This document shows, piece after piece, positions 1 to 11,283 of a stretch of DNA of 64,000 nucleotides. Origin of the DNA: Hevea brasiliensis (Eukaryota; Streptophyta; Magnoliopsida; Malpighiales; Euphorbiaceae). The stretch's first letter is position 1; every line of letters begins with the position of its first letter. Below the pieces are notes generated by a model. That model was given only the letters and a program-made list of their open reading frames with translations. It made no database searches and had not been told where the DNA came from. The position numbers and the translations under genes are program-made. The stretch lies in NCBI RefSeq assembly GCF_030052815.1, contig NC_079505.1, forward strand, positions 3,124,369 through 3,188,368, given 5' to 3'.

Positions 1-881
1 TGTTTGTCATACTACAAAAATGATCCAAAATTCCATATTGAAGACTAGACGATCTCACTCTATAAGTGTCACGTTTACTTTGCAACTAATCTGAAACCTC
101 TGGTCTGATGGCAACTCTTGATGTAACTCTAGCTCATGCTAGGGTAACTGAGTCACTGACTCTAGTTATCACCCAACTGTGACCTTTCAATATTCTAACT
201 CTAGACCCCTAACTAGTAGTTCCCAACTCCTCTGCAAATATAGAACTCTGTTCTGGCATAACTGTACCAAAACAGAAGCCATCCGCAAACACCCTCATTA
301 TGGAGCACCACGGGGATGCACGCAGCTCTACACAATAATCTCATGTCGGTACTGTAATCTGCAGCTTATAGAGCAAACATCGAGAACATTGTATAGTTAC
401 TACGATACGTCCTGACCGACTAGGTCTCCCAATTTCTTATCTCTCTTGAATCTTCTATTATAAAAAAACTTATTATTTGGGTCATCCAGCGATGTTGCCA
501 GCGATGGTATCCTCATCCTTATCTAGGGCAACTGTACTTTCAAGACTCACCTTTATGTAGTCGTGCCTTACACAAAATGGGCACACCATTTAAACCCATA
601 CAAACAGAAACATAGCATTTCTTGGAGTACGTATCCTCATGATAGACCTCAACATGTCTGCTAACTCTATTTCACATTTCTATGTACTCCACGAAAATCA
701 AGACACTAACTGAGGCACTTTTATATTTCCCGAGGTATAACGCAGAATCTAGAAACAAAGAAGTACAGAAAAGACAAAACAGAATCCTATACTCCGTATG
801 TAACATCCTAACAAGACTCCTTTTACACTCCCAAGTATATTCTTTCCCATGAATCTGGAGCCTAAGCTCTGATACCAACTT
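1..881 (-). mobile_element. 5' internal leader of a minus-strand Ty3/gypsy retrotransposon
   Basis: Sequence just inside the 5' LTR at 882-3383, read on the minus strand. It holds the primer-binding site at 866-877 and then untranslated leader. No gag-like reading frame is visible in the 881 bases present; the short ORFs here (179-415 plus, 672-929 minus) show no domain. The body of the element must continue off the left edge. Assignment rests on the LTR and primer site. Confidence 0.75.
866..877 (-). other. Primer-binding site for initiator tRNA-Met
   Basis: The minus strand reads TGGTATCAGAGC, the standard complement to the 3' end of plant initiator tRNA-Met used by most Ty3/gypsy elements. 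It lies 4 bases inside the LTR that starts at 882. This fixes the element orientation as minus and makes the LTR at 882-3383 the 5' LTR. Confidence 0.9.
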
Positions 882-3383
882 TGTCACGACCCAACCTATG
901 GGCCGGACAGGCACTAGGACCTGGGCCAACCTAAAGTCCCCGAGGCCCGTAGTAAGCCTAACTATTCATCAACCCATAATCAAGCCCACAATTTAGGCCC
1001 AATATGCATATAAAATAATTTAAATTAAACTGTTATAATTTTATTTCGAGCCAACTTAGCCCAGTAATTATCAGAAACTAAAATTAGGGGAGTCCAGCTC
1101 AACCCTGTTACATCATTTACAATTTTTTTTAAAACTCATAAAAATTTTTCATTTATTAATACAAAAACTTAAATTCACGCAGTCCCTGACAGGATTAATA
1201 CTACTACTAGTACATGCGGAATCCTAAATTACAAATTTGGAGAATAATAATACAATTAAGTAATCTTTTCATAACCTGAGAGGAAAGGGACAGGTTATTC
1301 TGAAAAATGTCTCCTCCTGTGGCCTGGAAAAATATTGAACAGGAGTGAGCGTTCCACTCAGAGAGTAAAATATCAATTTTAACCATAATCTCTATAACTA
1401 TCTAAAGTTAATGCACCCTGTAGAGTGAAATGCAACATCAGCAATAATTTTCACATCATAATAACAAAAAGGTAATTTGAAGCACTCACACACCCAGTAA
1501 TATCAATCATAATATATGGGAGTTGATATCCTATACAGCTCTCTTAAATCCAACCTGTGCCAGCGAAGAACTCAAGCCGGACTTTCGCTTAATAAACCAA
1601 ATCGGGGTCCCAGCGAAGAACTCAAGCCTGTGTCTACCCCGAAGGACCGGGTCCCAGCGAAGATCTCAAGCCGTGTCTACCCGTCCTATCCATAGTCCAC
1701 ACCACATCACACGCACGCCAACGCACGCACACTGCTCCAAATTACCACAACAACATCCATGGCACTTTAACAGTTATGAATGCAACATAAAAGGTGCCTA
1801 GAGTTTAACTACATAGATATATACATATAAGTGATGCATGGGCATGCTTAAACATATAATAATATCGAAATTACAATTAAAATTAATATTTTACTCACAG
1901 TACACCGATGACTATTGTGGCTACTGGATGCAGAAAAATAGCTGACCTCGATCACCTAATAATTAAATTATAAATTTATTAGTACTAAGTTAAGATAAAA
2001 CTCTAAAGAGGCAATAGACAGCCTAATTCATGCCGGAAATCCGGCAGAGTTTCCCCTATACCTGGGACCTACCCAACCTGTAAAAAGGCTCAAATAACAC
2101 TTCTAAATTCAACTCATATCTCAATATCACTATATAATCCCTCCTGGGCCCTCCAAACCAAGCAATACTCAAAACATTAAAAATTACGTTTTAGTCCCTA
2201 TAATTGACATTTTATAAAAATACACTCAAACATGCTCTAAAAATTCTTAAATTCTGCCCCGCGGTCCTTAATAATATTATAAGGCTATTGCAAAATGAAT
2301 TGTAATTTTCTAGTCACCCATGAATATTTTATTCAAGAATTTTACTCAATTCCATAAGTTTCCAACAGCTAACATATTCTTAATTCAACCCAATTCAATA
2401 TTCACATATTTAAACCTCCACCCTCAAGCTTCAACCAATCATATAAAATTTAAATATCTTAATTTCAATAATCTTATATGCCCATATGCTAAAAATCTAA
2501 CTAAAATCCATCTATATTTTTCAAAAATATTTTACAATCACTCAAAAATTCAACAAACACCATAGAATATCTCCAAATAATTTTATTTTCATCATATATT
2601 TTTCTTAGAATTTTTCTCCAATTTTTCCTGTTTAAGAAACACTATATTTATGCTCCACAGACAGCGAAATAATGAAAATAGTCTTACCCGAAGTTTATCT
2701 GTGTCTCAAAAATTCCAAAAATTTATGAGGAAGCCTCTGGAAGTTGAATCATCTCCATAGCCCACCGGAGCCACCGCCGGAACCACCGCGCACGGTGGCC
2801 GGCCGCCGATCGCCGGCGACATTTGCCGGATCTGATCATACCACCATGTTCCTCTCCTCTTCCTCAGTCCATAGGTGGTCTCGGATCGTCGATCCAACAG
2901 TCGGATCGTCCTAGATCTGACGAAAAAGCTTGAAAAACCCGAAACTTCTCTCCTCCATATCTCACTCATCCGACCTCCATTTGCTGCAAAATTGGTATCA
3001 AAAGAAAGCTCTCGAAACAAGCTTTTCAACACCACCTGAATCGCCTCGATTGGACGTCGGATGAAGCCGGAATCGCACCGGAAAGCCGCTGCCCACTGTG
3101 CGCGCATTTTCTCTCTCTTCTCCCTCTCTTGCCGTCGTTTCTGGTGGTCTGGCCGTCGCTGGAGGGTCGCCGGCCGGGTGGGGAGCCGCTTGGTCTCGCG
3201 GTCAGTGGTGGTTGACCCCTCACCGGTTGGAAAGTGTAGAGAAAGGGAGAGAAGAGATGAGAGAAAGAGAGAGGCGTGAGGGAGAGAAAGGGTGGTTGAC
3301 CCCTCGATTGGACGTCTGCTGGTTCTGTTTTTTTTTTTTTTTTGTTTTTTTTTGTTTGTTTGTTTTTTTTTTGGGTTGTTACA
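882..3383 (-). mobile_element. 5' LTR of a minus-strand Ty3/gypsy element (chromovirus-like)
   Basis: The LTR starts TGTCACGACCC and ends GGGTTGTTACA on the plus strand, that is TGTAACAACCC...GGGTCGTGACA when read in its own direction. Its first 1.7 kb here (882 to about 2560) matches the LTR at 59778-61200 closely, including a short internal repeat of the motif CCAGCGA..CTCAAGCC (1557-1680). The part from about 2640 to 3383, GC-rich with a T-rich end, does not match the other LTR, so the two copies have different U3 regions. ORFs at 2706-3401 and around 3061-3279 overlap on both strands in low-complexity GC-rich sequence and are not genes. The TGTAACA start is typical of Tekay/Del-type chromoviruses (known family feature). 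Confidence 0.85.
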
Positions 3384-3892
3384 AAAAATTGAATGGAACA
3401 TATTATTTGTTATTAAATATTTTATACTCTTTGAAAAAATATATTATTATCTAATTAATTATTTTTAGTGTTTTATATTTAAATAATTATAATTTATAAA
3501 AATATTTAATATTTTATAAAATATATAATTTTAATTAAATATAAAAATAAAATTGACTTGAAAAATCATAGATGAGGCCATTATTTCATCCATGGGTAAA
3601 AATCTGTATTTTTTGTTTTTTATTTTTAATTTTTTTGTATCTGCTACAATATGTTGAAATTAAGAACATAATAGGAAAATAAAAAATAAAATAATTTTCA
3701 ACACTCACCTCTTTTTGCTTACACCTCAGGTTGAAATATAAGAAAAATTGAGATTTAAGGGGTAAGAAAGGATAAACCTTACCCATAATTACATTTACCT
3801 TTTACTAACTCACATCTTTCCAAACAGGGTACAATAATTACTTATCCATCTTTATCCTTATTTACCCTTCTCTCACCCTCATCCAAACATAG
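3384..3892. other. AT-rich spacer ending in a MITE fragment
   Basis: AT-rich sequence next to the LTR. From about 3740 it contains wording typical of plant MITEs that begin or end with a GTTTGGATGAG-type terminus; the end CTCATCCAAACATAGCG sits at about 3874-3890. A matching left terminus was not found, so this is a partial element. The first five bases (AAAAA) may be a target duplication of the LTR element, but its other end is outside the window. Confidence 0.4.
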
Positions 3893-5245
3893 CGTTAATT
3901 CCCTATGATTGTGGACTGCAAAGTATGAGTGTAAAAGCAATAGCTTTCGTCTTGAGTAAATTGCAATTCTCATACCTGAGTTTTGAAGTGTGTTTCATTT
4001 ATACCCTTAAAATTTAAAAATTTCCATGAAAATCTTTTAAATTTATCTCTTTTTTTTCCCACAAAAATCCCTCCAACAAAAATTTCCAATGACTTTCTCA
4101 TGGAGCTGCTGATGTGTTGTGTTTAAACAGATTTTTATAATTAAAAATTTTTCAAGTCTCTTATCGTATAATCTCACTTTTTCAATGTGTAGTCTTCTTC
4201 TAAATTAGGGAAGACTTTACCGGTCCATTATGAAAATATATCAATAATCTCATTATAGGTCGTTTATTAAGAGAAATAGTTAGTAAGACTTAAATTATGT
4301 ATTTATGTTCAATTGCATAATAAAAATATAAATAATATAATATGATAATAATTTTAATTTTAATACTTAATTTATTTATAATATTAATAATAAGTGATAA
4401 TAATTATAATAATTAGTGTTGAAGTGATAGTTAAGTAGTGATATTAATAATGATTAAATGATAATAATAAAGTGAGATGGTAATAATAATGTGTGACAAA
4501 GTTGTGGTGGAAGTGACAGCAGTAATAAAATGAGGATAGTAGTTATCATTTGGGCTTTTATTTGAAGGGTTGCCTCTATTAGGGCTAAATAGATTTCGGT
4601 TCAAATCAAAAAATCGAATCGAACTGAGTTAATTCGATTCAATAAGTTTAGTTTTAAAATTCAATCGGTTCGGTTTGATTTTATATTATAAAAATTTTGA
4701 CTATTTTGATTTAGTTCGGTTTTGAAGAGAAAAAAAATCGATTAAATCAAACCGAACCGAATAATAATTTATATGTTCAAATCGAATCAAATCAAACCAA
4801 ATCGATTTTTGAATTGATTTATTTTTATGAGAAATTTATGATTTATATTTAATTATATATATATTAATTGTTTAATTTCATTGATTAATGGTTATTAGGT
4901 TCAAACCAAAGTCAAAATTAGACCAAATAAATTGAAAATCAAGTCTAAATTAAAAAATAATCAAAAATCAAAATCGATCAGTTTAAATCAAACCGAACCG
5001 AAATAGAGCGGTTCAGTTCGATTCAGTTTTTTACCAATTTCGATTCGATTCGATTTTCAAAATATATAATTCAATTTTTATAATTTAATTCGGTTCGATT
5101 CGATTCGATTCGATTCGAACCAAATGCTCACCCCTGGCCTCTATTTCATTTGGGGAGGGGTGGTGGTTTGGGAATGGCTAGATGGCTTTATGGCCGATTT
5201 TATTAAAGATTTTGAAGAGGCCCACTCTTGGCCATGTCATGTATT
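3893..5245 (+). repeat. Left copy of a dispersed segmental duplication
   Basis: 3893 to about 4579 plus 5137-5245 match, in the same orientation, the segment 58338-58910 that lies directly upstream of the DNA glycosylase gene. Near-identical stretches include the start (AATTCCCTATGATTGTGG against AATTCCCTGTGGTTGTGG), the motif CATACCTGAGTTTTGAAGTG, and the end (AATGGCTAGATGGCTTTATG in both). The middle is diverged with indels. The left copy carries a hAT MITE (4580-5136) that is absent from the right copy. The glycosylase coding part was not copied: similarity stops about 16 bases before its start codon. Confidence 0.8.
4580..5136. mobile_element. hAT-type MITE with CGGTTCG-rich termini
   Basis: A 557-bp element, termini TAGGGCTAAATAG and CAGGGGTGAGCA (reverse complement of the right end), flanked by the 8-bp target duplication GCCTCTAT at 4572-4579 and 5137-5144. 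The paralogous segment at 58.8 kb has an unoccupied site (TGTCTCTATTTCATT), which confirms the ends. Both subterminal regions are full of CGGTTCG/CGATTCG repeats and fold back on each other. An 8-bp duplication with TAGGG/CAGGG termini is the hAT pattern. It has no coding capacity. Related copies are at 7353-7807 and 8299-8750. Confidence 0.85.
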
Positions 5246-7140
5246 TTAAACCAATTAATAGCAGGAATTGATTTTGTGTTTGATTGACCTTACAAGGTAA
5301 AAATTCAAGGGCCAAATTAACTTTTTATTCTTTTTTAAATTTAATTTATAAAATTAATAGTAGATTAAAGAAAAATAATAAATTTTAAACTTTCCTTTTA
5401 CTAATATTAATGAAAATTATAATTTTTTTTATTTGTGTTTTAGACTTGGGGATTATATTAATTAAGTATAAATCGCTGCAAATTAAATTAATATGATTCA
5501 CGCATTACGTTCCGAATTGGTGTTCCAAGGTTACTCCATATACTCTATATAAGTTCCGTATAGGAAACTGGCGTATTGCATATTAAAAAAAAAAAAGCAT
5601 TTTCTTGAACTTTTTGTTAAAATTCATATATTAAAAAAAAAAAAAAAGAAAAGAAGAAGAAAAAGAAGAAGCTGATAGCAAGAATTAATTCCTCGAACAA
5701 AAGCATTATGAGGCCCCAACCCAGCAATTGAAAGAAAATTTTGTAAATAAAGTGAGAAAATAAATTATGACAGAAAAAAGTATCAAAATGAACTTGCAAT
5801 TTATATATATTCCCCCTCATCCATGATAATAATTAGTTGTGCCATACAACAGCAATCAAAGCTAGCATCTTGCAGCTTAACTGTGAGATAAAATTGCTTA
5901 CACATAAAAATAGCAGGAAGCATCTCAGTACAAGATGAAACAGAGAACACCCACGAGTTAATCCGAAAATGGAGGTCCAAAAAGATATTTTTATACAAGT
6001 GATGCAACCTCTGAAGTTTCGCTTTTGATTTTTTTCTAAGTTGCATATTTACAAAAGTTATACTTAATTTCACACAAGTCCTAAAGCATCAATCTATGCT
6101 TATTAAGGTTTCCTCAAACAGCAAAATCTTGAACAATTTATTTTAGGAGATGAGAACATTTTGGTTTAGCTAAAACTTAAGAGCTTTTACTTATAAATGT
6201 TAACAAAAATAGATAAGGGAAAACAGGCACAACCTTACAAACTTTGTCCAAATGCTTTGTTCTCTTTCTCTAGTCCTCGGTTGATAGGTTTAGCTTCTTG
6301 AAAACCTTCTAGCATGATAAATCTAGCTTCCATCGCTGATGAGAATCAAGCTACATCCACGCCAAAGGATTTCATCAAAGGTCCAATTACTAGAACTAGA
6401 ACTAAATCACTTCAGAATTTAATTTGTGAAGTCTTAAGAAGTAAGGATTATAAGCTGGAATGTTACGAATAAAATTATAAATGATTAAATTTAGTGAAAT
6501 TAAGCTTGGAAGTGACCAGGTGTCATGTGGAGCATTAGGTTACATGGAATAACCTGTAGACATGCATGCACCAGATCCAACCCATGTAAATGCATCTATT
6601 CCATATACATGAAGAGTGAAACATGCTACTGGCACCTTTTTGAAGGAATATTCCTTGCTGTTATAACCGCCTCTCTTTTGGACTTAAATACCCTTATTGC
6701 TGTTGTATTAAGTTTGCTTTTTGTTGAGAGTTTTTAGTATTTTAGTAGATTAATTTTTGTTTGAACTTAAAACTCCTTACAACTGTTACTAAAGTAGGGA
6801 TATTTTTATCTTTAACTTTGGGACCAAGAGGCTATAAATACAAGTGTAATGAGAGAGGTAGAGGACACACTTTAAATATTAATGAAAGATTATTTCTGCT
6901 CCATTAGTGAGTAAATTGGCAGTTACCTTTGTTCTTGGGAAGCTCATTAACTTGTTGAGATTTCTATCCTGCAAGGTTTAATGTGCATAATATCTTGGTT
7001 TATTCATTCTCCATCTGAATTAGGTCAATAATCTCATTTCTGATATTTTCTTTGAATTACACAGCAATCTAATTGTGCTGGTTCAAAGAATCAAATTCAT
7101 ACATCTTGATTTGGTGCTTTCCATATTGTTCTTTTAATTT
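5246..7140. other. Intergenic region with a possible solo copia-type LTR
   Basis: Mostly AT-rich sequence with poly-A and poly-T runs. An ORF at 5801-6073 (minus) has no recognisable domain. From about 6462 (TGTTACGAA) to about 6904 the sequence resembles a short LTR: a TATAAATA box at 6833-6840 followed by a purine-rich leader and an A-rich region. I could not find a clean target duplication, so this is only a suggestion. Confidence 0.3.
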
Positions 7141-7352
7141 TTAAATGTGAGTTTTCAAGTTACCAATTACTTGAGGGTTCACATCAATCTCAATGCACAA
7201 CTTCATTGCCAAATGATGTTTTCCACATAGGCAAAGTCCATGGTAAATTTCCAATAGAACATCAAATTCAGGAGCCATACACCTTTCAAACATTTCTATT
7301 AGGACTATAAATGCTCCTTCGAAATCATCATTCTTGCAGAAAGCAAAAATGA

Positions 7353-7503
7353 AGCCGAACCGCTCTATTTTGGTTTGATTTGGTTTAAATCAATCGGTTT
7401 TGATTTTTGATTGATTTTTTAATTTAGACTTGATTTTCAAATTATTTGGTCTAATTTTGACTTTGGTTTAAACCTAATAACCATTAATCAATGAAATTAA
7501 ATA

Positions 7504-7542
<39 letters not shown>

Positions 7543-7807
7543 TAATTAATAAATTTCCCATAAAAATAAATCAATTCAAAAATAGATTCGGTTTGATTTG
7601 GTTCGATTTGAATATATAAATTACTATTTAGTTCGGTTCAGTTTAACCGATTGTTTTCTCTTCAAAATCGAACCAAACCGAAATAATCAAAATTTTTAAA
7701 ATGTAAAACCGAACCGAACCGATTAAATTTTAAAACGAAACTGATTGAACCGAATTGACTCGGTTTGATTTGATTTTTCGGTTTAAACCGAATTTTGCTC
7801 AGCCCTA
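7353..7807. mobile_element. Truncated hAT-type MITE inside the PPR pseudogene
   Basis: This is the reverse complement of the central and one terminal part of the element at 4580-5136, sharing for example GAACCGCTCTATTT and AATTTAGACTTGATTTTC. The right end reads TAGGGCTGAGCA on the minus strand, a proper terminus; the left terminus is missing and there is no target duplication. An (AT)n run lies at 7508-7538. About 40 PPR codons are missing across it, so insertion followed by deletion is likely. Confidence 0.75.
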
Positions 7808-7956
7808 AATAAGAGCAGAAAAGGTAGAAGCACTAGGAGTCAAGTTAATTTTATCAAGCTCTTTAACCATATATGCAGCTTTCTTGGTCTTGCCCTCCTT
7901 GCATAGGCCTGAAATCAAGGCATTTTATGTCAATATATCAGCTTTAAACCCATTCC

Positions 7957-8152
7957 TTAACATCTCCTCGTAAAGCCTAATGCCCATCTCACTATTTCCC
8001 ACTTGGCTGTACCCATTTATTAAAGTATTGTAAGTTATGGTATTAGGAGGCACATTAACATCTCCTCGTAAAGCCTAATGCCCATCTCACTATTTCCCAC
8101 TTGGCTGTACCCATTTATTAAAGTATTGTAAGTTATGGTATTAGGAGGCACA
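7957..8152. repeat. 98-bp tandem duplication in the PPR pseudogene
   Basis: Two essentially identical 98-bp units, 7957-8054 and 8055-8152, each running from TTAACATCTCC to TAGGAGGCACA. 98 is not a multiple of three, so the copy shifts the PPR frame. The near identity shows that it is recent. Confidence 0.92.
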
Positions 8153-8298
8153 TTCAGGACTTTCATCTCACTAAAAACTTTACTAGCTTCATGTATTTTC
8201 CCTTCTTTGCAAAACCCATAAATTAAAGTGTTAAAGGTAACCACATTTGCCTCCACCCCTCTCTCCCTCATCAAATTTTTAAGTTTCATAGCCAAGTT

Positions 8299-8750
8299 TA
8301 GGGGAGAGCATTCTGTTGGTCGGTTCGGTTCCGAACCAAACCGAATATCAAAAACTAAAAAGTCAAATCGCTTAAAAATGTACCAAACCAATCACTTAAG
8401 GATAACCGAACCGAACCAAACAGAAAAATAACGGTTCGATTCGATTCTGTTACATTAAACCAAAAATATTAGAATTTTTATTTTTTGGGCTGGGCTTATG
8501 CATCTTGGGCCGGGCTTATGCATCTTGGACATTGAGGCTTATGCATCTTGGGCTGAAAAATTATTTGGGCCATTTTACTATTTGGTTTAATCGATTTTAT
8601 CCGTTAAAAAACCAAACCGAACCGAAAACCAAATATATTAAAAATTTCAAACCGAATTGAACCAATAGAACTAAAAAATCGAACCAATTGAACTGAAATG
8701 GCTCGGTTCGGTTCAGTTTTTCGGTTCACACATAAAACTGCACAGGCCTA
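8299..8750. mobile_element. hAT-type MITE inserted in a PPR codon block
   Basis: A 452-bp element with termini TAGGGGAGAGCA and TAGGCCTGTGCA (the second read from the right end), flanked by the 8-bp duplication GCCAAGTT at 8291-8298 and 8751-8758. The interior is rich in CGGTTCGGTTCG. The PPR reading on either side (KGLVNLA, then MKLKNLM) shows that the target lay within the L-A codons of one repeat. Confidence 0.88.
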
Positions 8751-9045
8751 GCCAAGTTCACGAGACCCTTGTAACAATACCCTGTAATCAAGGTATTGTA
8801 AGATGCATCATTAGGACTAATTCCTAGTATTCGCATTTCCTCAAACACCTTGACTGCCTTTTCAAGTTTTCCTGATTTGCAATAAGCACACATAACCATG
8901 TTAAGAGTGTACACATTTGGTGAAATCCGACATCTGCACATTTCTTTATAAAATGCCAAAGCAATATCCACCCCATGTAAATCAAGCAAAGAGCTCAAAT
9001 AAGCATTGCAGGACTCGATAGTAGGCAAAAGTCCATAATCCTTCA

Positions 9046-9107
9046 TCTGAAAAAATGTATCTGTAGCATTCCTAAATCTGAAAAAATGTAACTGTAGCAT
9101 TCCTAAA
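9046..9107. repeat. 31-bp tandem duplication in the PPR pseudogene
   Basis: Units 9046-9076 and 9077-9107 differ at one base. On the minus strand this repeats the codons for FRNAT.TFFQ, shifts the frame and brings in a stop after the first copy. Confidence 0.92.
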
Positions 9108-9654
9108 CTTTTTCATATGTGCACAGGTCTTGAACAGTGAATCAAATACGCGAGGCGAGGAACCACACATTCGATATGAATAAAGGATTGCATCAAACAA
9201 CTTATCTGCAATATCTATTGAACTTGCAACAAGTACACTCTTCAAAATGAGCTCAGCAGATTTGAATTTTCTGTTTTTGGTAAGAGTGTGGAGGATTATC
9301 GAATGGGTTTCAAGCGTATGAGAATTAGGGTTGTGGGTTTTAACCCAGTTGAAGAATTCCAGTGAAAGAACATGATCTTTTTGGATCCTTAGCAAAATGT
9401 GCTTAACTCTGAACGGTGTGAAAGGGTCGACAATGAATTAGCTTATCCCAATCAGTGTGAATCAGATGGCAATGTGCAACATTAATAAAATCAAGATCTT
9501 GGCCTTTGGGTTCAGGCAGTGTTCTATTGGGTATTGGAATAGGATGCCAATTCCTCTTCATCAAATTTGCAGGAAATTGGGGCCTTGCAGATGTGGGTTT
9601 TATCGACACAGAATCTACCAAGGTTGAAAACCCACGAAACAGAGAGATTTTCAT

Positions 9655-9956
9655 GATTCATTCTAGACCAAAGAAACTGGAAGAAAACAGTGTAATCAAA
9701 GTGATTGCATTATTAATCAGGAGATGGAACTGGGTTCAATCTAATCAAATAAATTGAGCAATAAAAAAGCAAGAGAGGTATGATCACTAACTAACCACTG
9801 TTGAAAAATTGTTCAACGCATGAATTTGATGGTGCAATCCTTTGTCAATAGAAATGTTGCAGAATGGACACTGTTCGGAGGCATTTTGCAAGGCTGAGAG
9901 GAATAGAGAGTGATTGTTACCTGACCATGTGAATGCAGAGGCCGATCTTGGTAGCC
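9655..9956. other. Upstream flank of the PPR pseudogene
   Basis: The 5' region of the PPR gene. No other gene is visible; a short plus-strand ORF at 9506-9757 is a shadow of the PPR 5' end. Confidence 0.5.
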
Positions 9957-9959
9957 TAA

Positions 9960-10376
9960 GGGTACGTTTGGATGAGTGCTAGGGAGCCCTAAATAAAAGT
10001 AAGAATGTGTAAGTAATTATTTTATTTTATTTGAATAAGGATGAGTTTATTGAGAATAAAGACAAGCGGAGGGTAAGCCTTACACTCTTTGTCTCTCAAA
10101 TTTCAATTTTTCTTATATTTCAAATTATGGTATAAAAAGGGGTAAAGAGGTAAAGATGAAAATTATAAATATTTTTATTTATATATTTTTTTAAATTTAT
10201 CTCTTTTTTACCTTTTCAAAACTTAAAAAATATAAATTATTTTTACTTACCTTTTTATTAATCCACTCTTTTTCAAATAAGAAATTTTTTTATTATAACT
10301 CTTTTTATTCTCTCTTTCTTTACTTTTATTTATTCTTTTATTATATACACTTCCCTCATCCCATCCAAGCAGACCC
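9960..10376. mobile_element. Tourist-like MITE (PIF/Harbinger type)
   Basis: A 417-bp AT-rich element with inverted termini GGGTACGTTTGGATGAG and GGGTCTGCTTGGATGGG (right end reversed), flanked by TAA at 9957-9959 and 10377-10379. A 3-bp TAA/TTA duplication with GGG termini is the Tourist pattern. No ORF. Confidence 0.8.
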
Positions 10377-10379
10377 TAA

Positions 10380-10789
10380 CTAGAATGTATTAAAAAATCG
10401 ATCCGTTAATGAATTCAAAGAGAAATTATTGATTTATATATTTAAATATTGTATGTTTTTGGTTAAGATGGTAAAAGTCTAACTCAAATGGATCTTAAAT
10501 CGGACATACATATATATATATATAATAATTTTATTTTTTTTTATTTATATTGAATAATACATATTAAATATACATATTGAATTATTTTATTTTATATTTA
10601 AATATTCTCATTTTTATATATTATTTATAATTATATTATTTTCTATTATTTAAATTAATTTTAGAGTTTTAATAAATTTAAAATTCCTAATCTTATTTAT
10701 AATTCATATTATGATATAAAATAAAATCTGATAAAAAAATTAAAATCATAATTTTCGTTTCCAAACATAAAAAGTTAAAAAAATCAATT

Positions 10790-10825
<36 letters not shown>

Positions 10826-11275
10826 CTACCTACAATCTATAAACATAAGGGTATAAATAAAGGGTAAACTTGTGAATGGATAAAAATATCTTTAACTTTT
10901 AAATTATTTATAATATCATAAAATTTAATTAAAAAATAAAAATAAAATGTTACAATGAAAATAATAAAAAAATAATAAGGTAAGAATAAAAAATGTGCTA
11001 TAAATAATTAAGATAAAATAAAAAAAAATGAAATTATGTTCCTACTTGAAAAACGATAAATTAATAACATTATGTGAAAGAAAAAAATTATATTGTTTTT
11101 AATTTTTTTTATAACCTTATTATAATACTAATAAAATTTTAATATTATTTAATTTACTATATTTATTTTGATACAATAAATTATGTTTTGAGATTATATT
11201 GACATATGAGTGCATGATATTTCATTTTACATATTCATTAACTTCTTATAGTTCAATGATTAGAAGTTTTATTTC
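10380..11275. other. AT-rich intergenic sequence
   Basis: No gene seen. It contains a (TAA)n microsatellite at about 10793-10824 and many A/T homopolymers. The words ATTTTACA..TTCATTAAC..TTCTTATAGTTCA near 11226-11258 recur just right of the hAT element (13349-13381). Confidence 0.6.
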
Positions 11276-11283
11276 ATTTTACA

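Larger units (their letters stand above)
7141..9654 (-). pseudogene. PPR protein pseudogene (At4g26680-like, mitochondrial type)
   Basis: A P-class pentatricopeptide repeat gene, normally an RNA-binding organelle protein. The minus strand runs from ATG at 9654 (MKISLFRGFSTLVDS), through a segment reading GQDLDFINVAHCHLIHTDWD, to a stop at about 7141. Repeat-typical blocks follow in order: PNVYTLNMVMCAYCKSGKLE, PNDASYNTLITGYCYKGLVN, VVTFNTLIYGFCKEGKIHEA, PPNTITYNTLINGYSQVGNS, then a degraded C-terminal repeat. From memory it resembles Arabidopsis At4g26680. Lesions: a frameshift near 9420 between the first block and LRIQKDH; a 31-bp tandem duplication (9046-9107) causing a stop; a hAT insertion (8299-8750); a 98-bp tandem duplication (7957-8152); an in-frame TAA near 7930; and a truncated hAT copy (7353-7807) beside a gap of about 40 codons. 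It is clearly dead. Confidence 0.9.

Noticed and set aside
2706..3454. Overlapping ORFs of up to 231 codons on both strands
   Set aside because: They sit in the U3 of an LTR, in GC-rich and poly-T low-complexity sequence, and show no domain.
5801..6073. 90-codon minus-strand ORF with several Cys
   Set aside because: No signal, domain or homologue recognised, and its length is within chance in this region.
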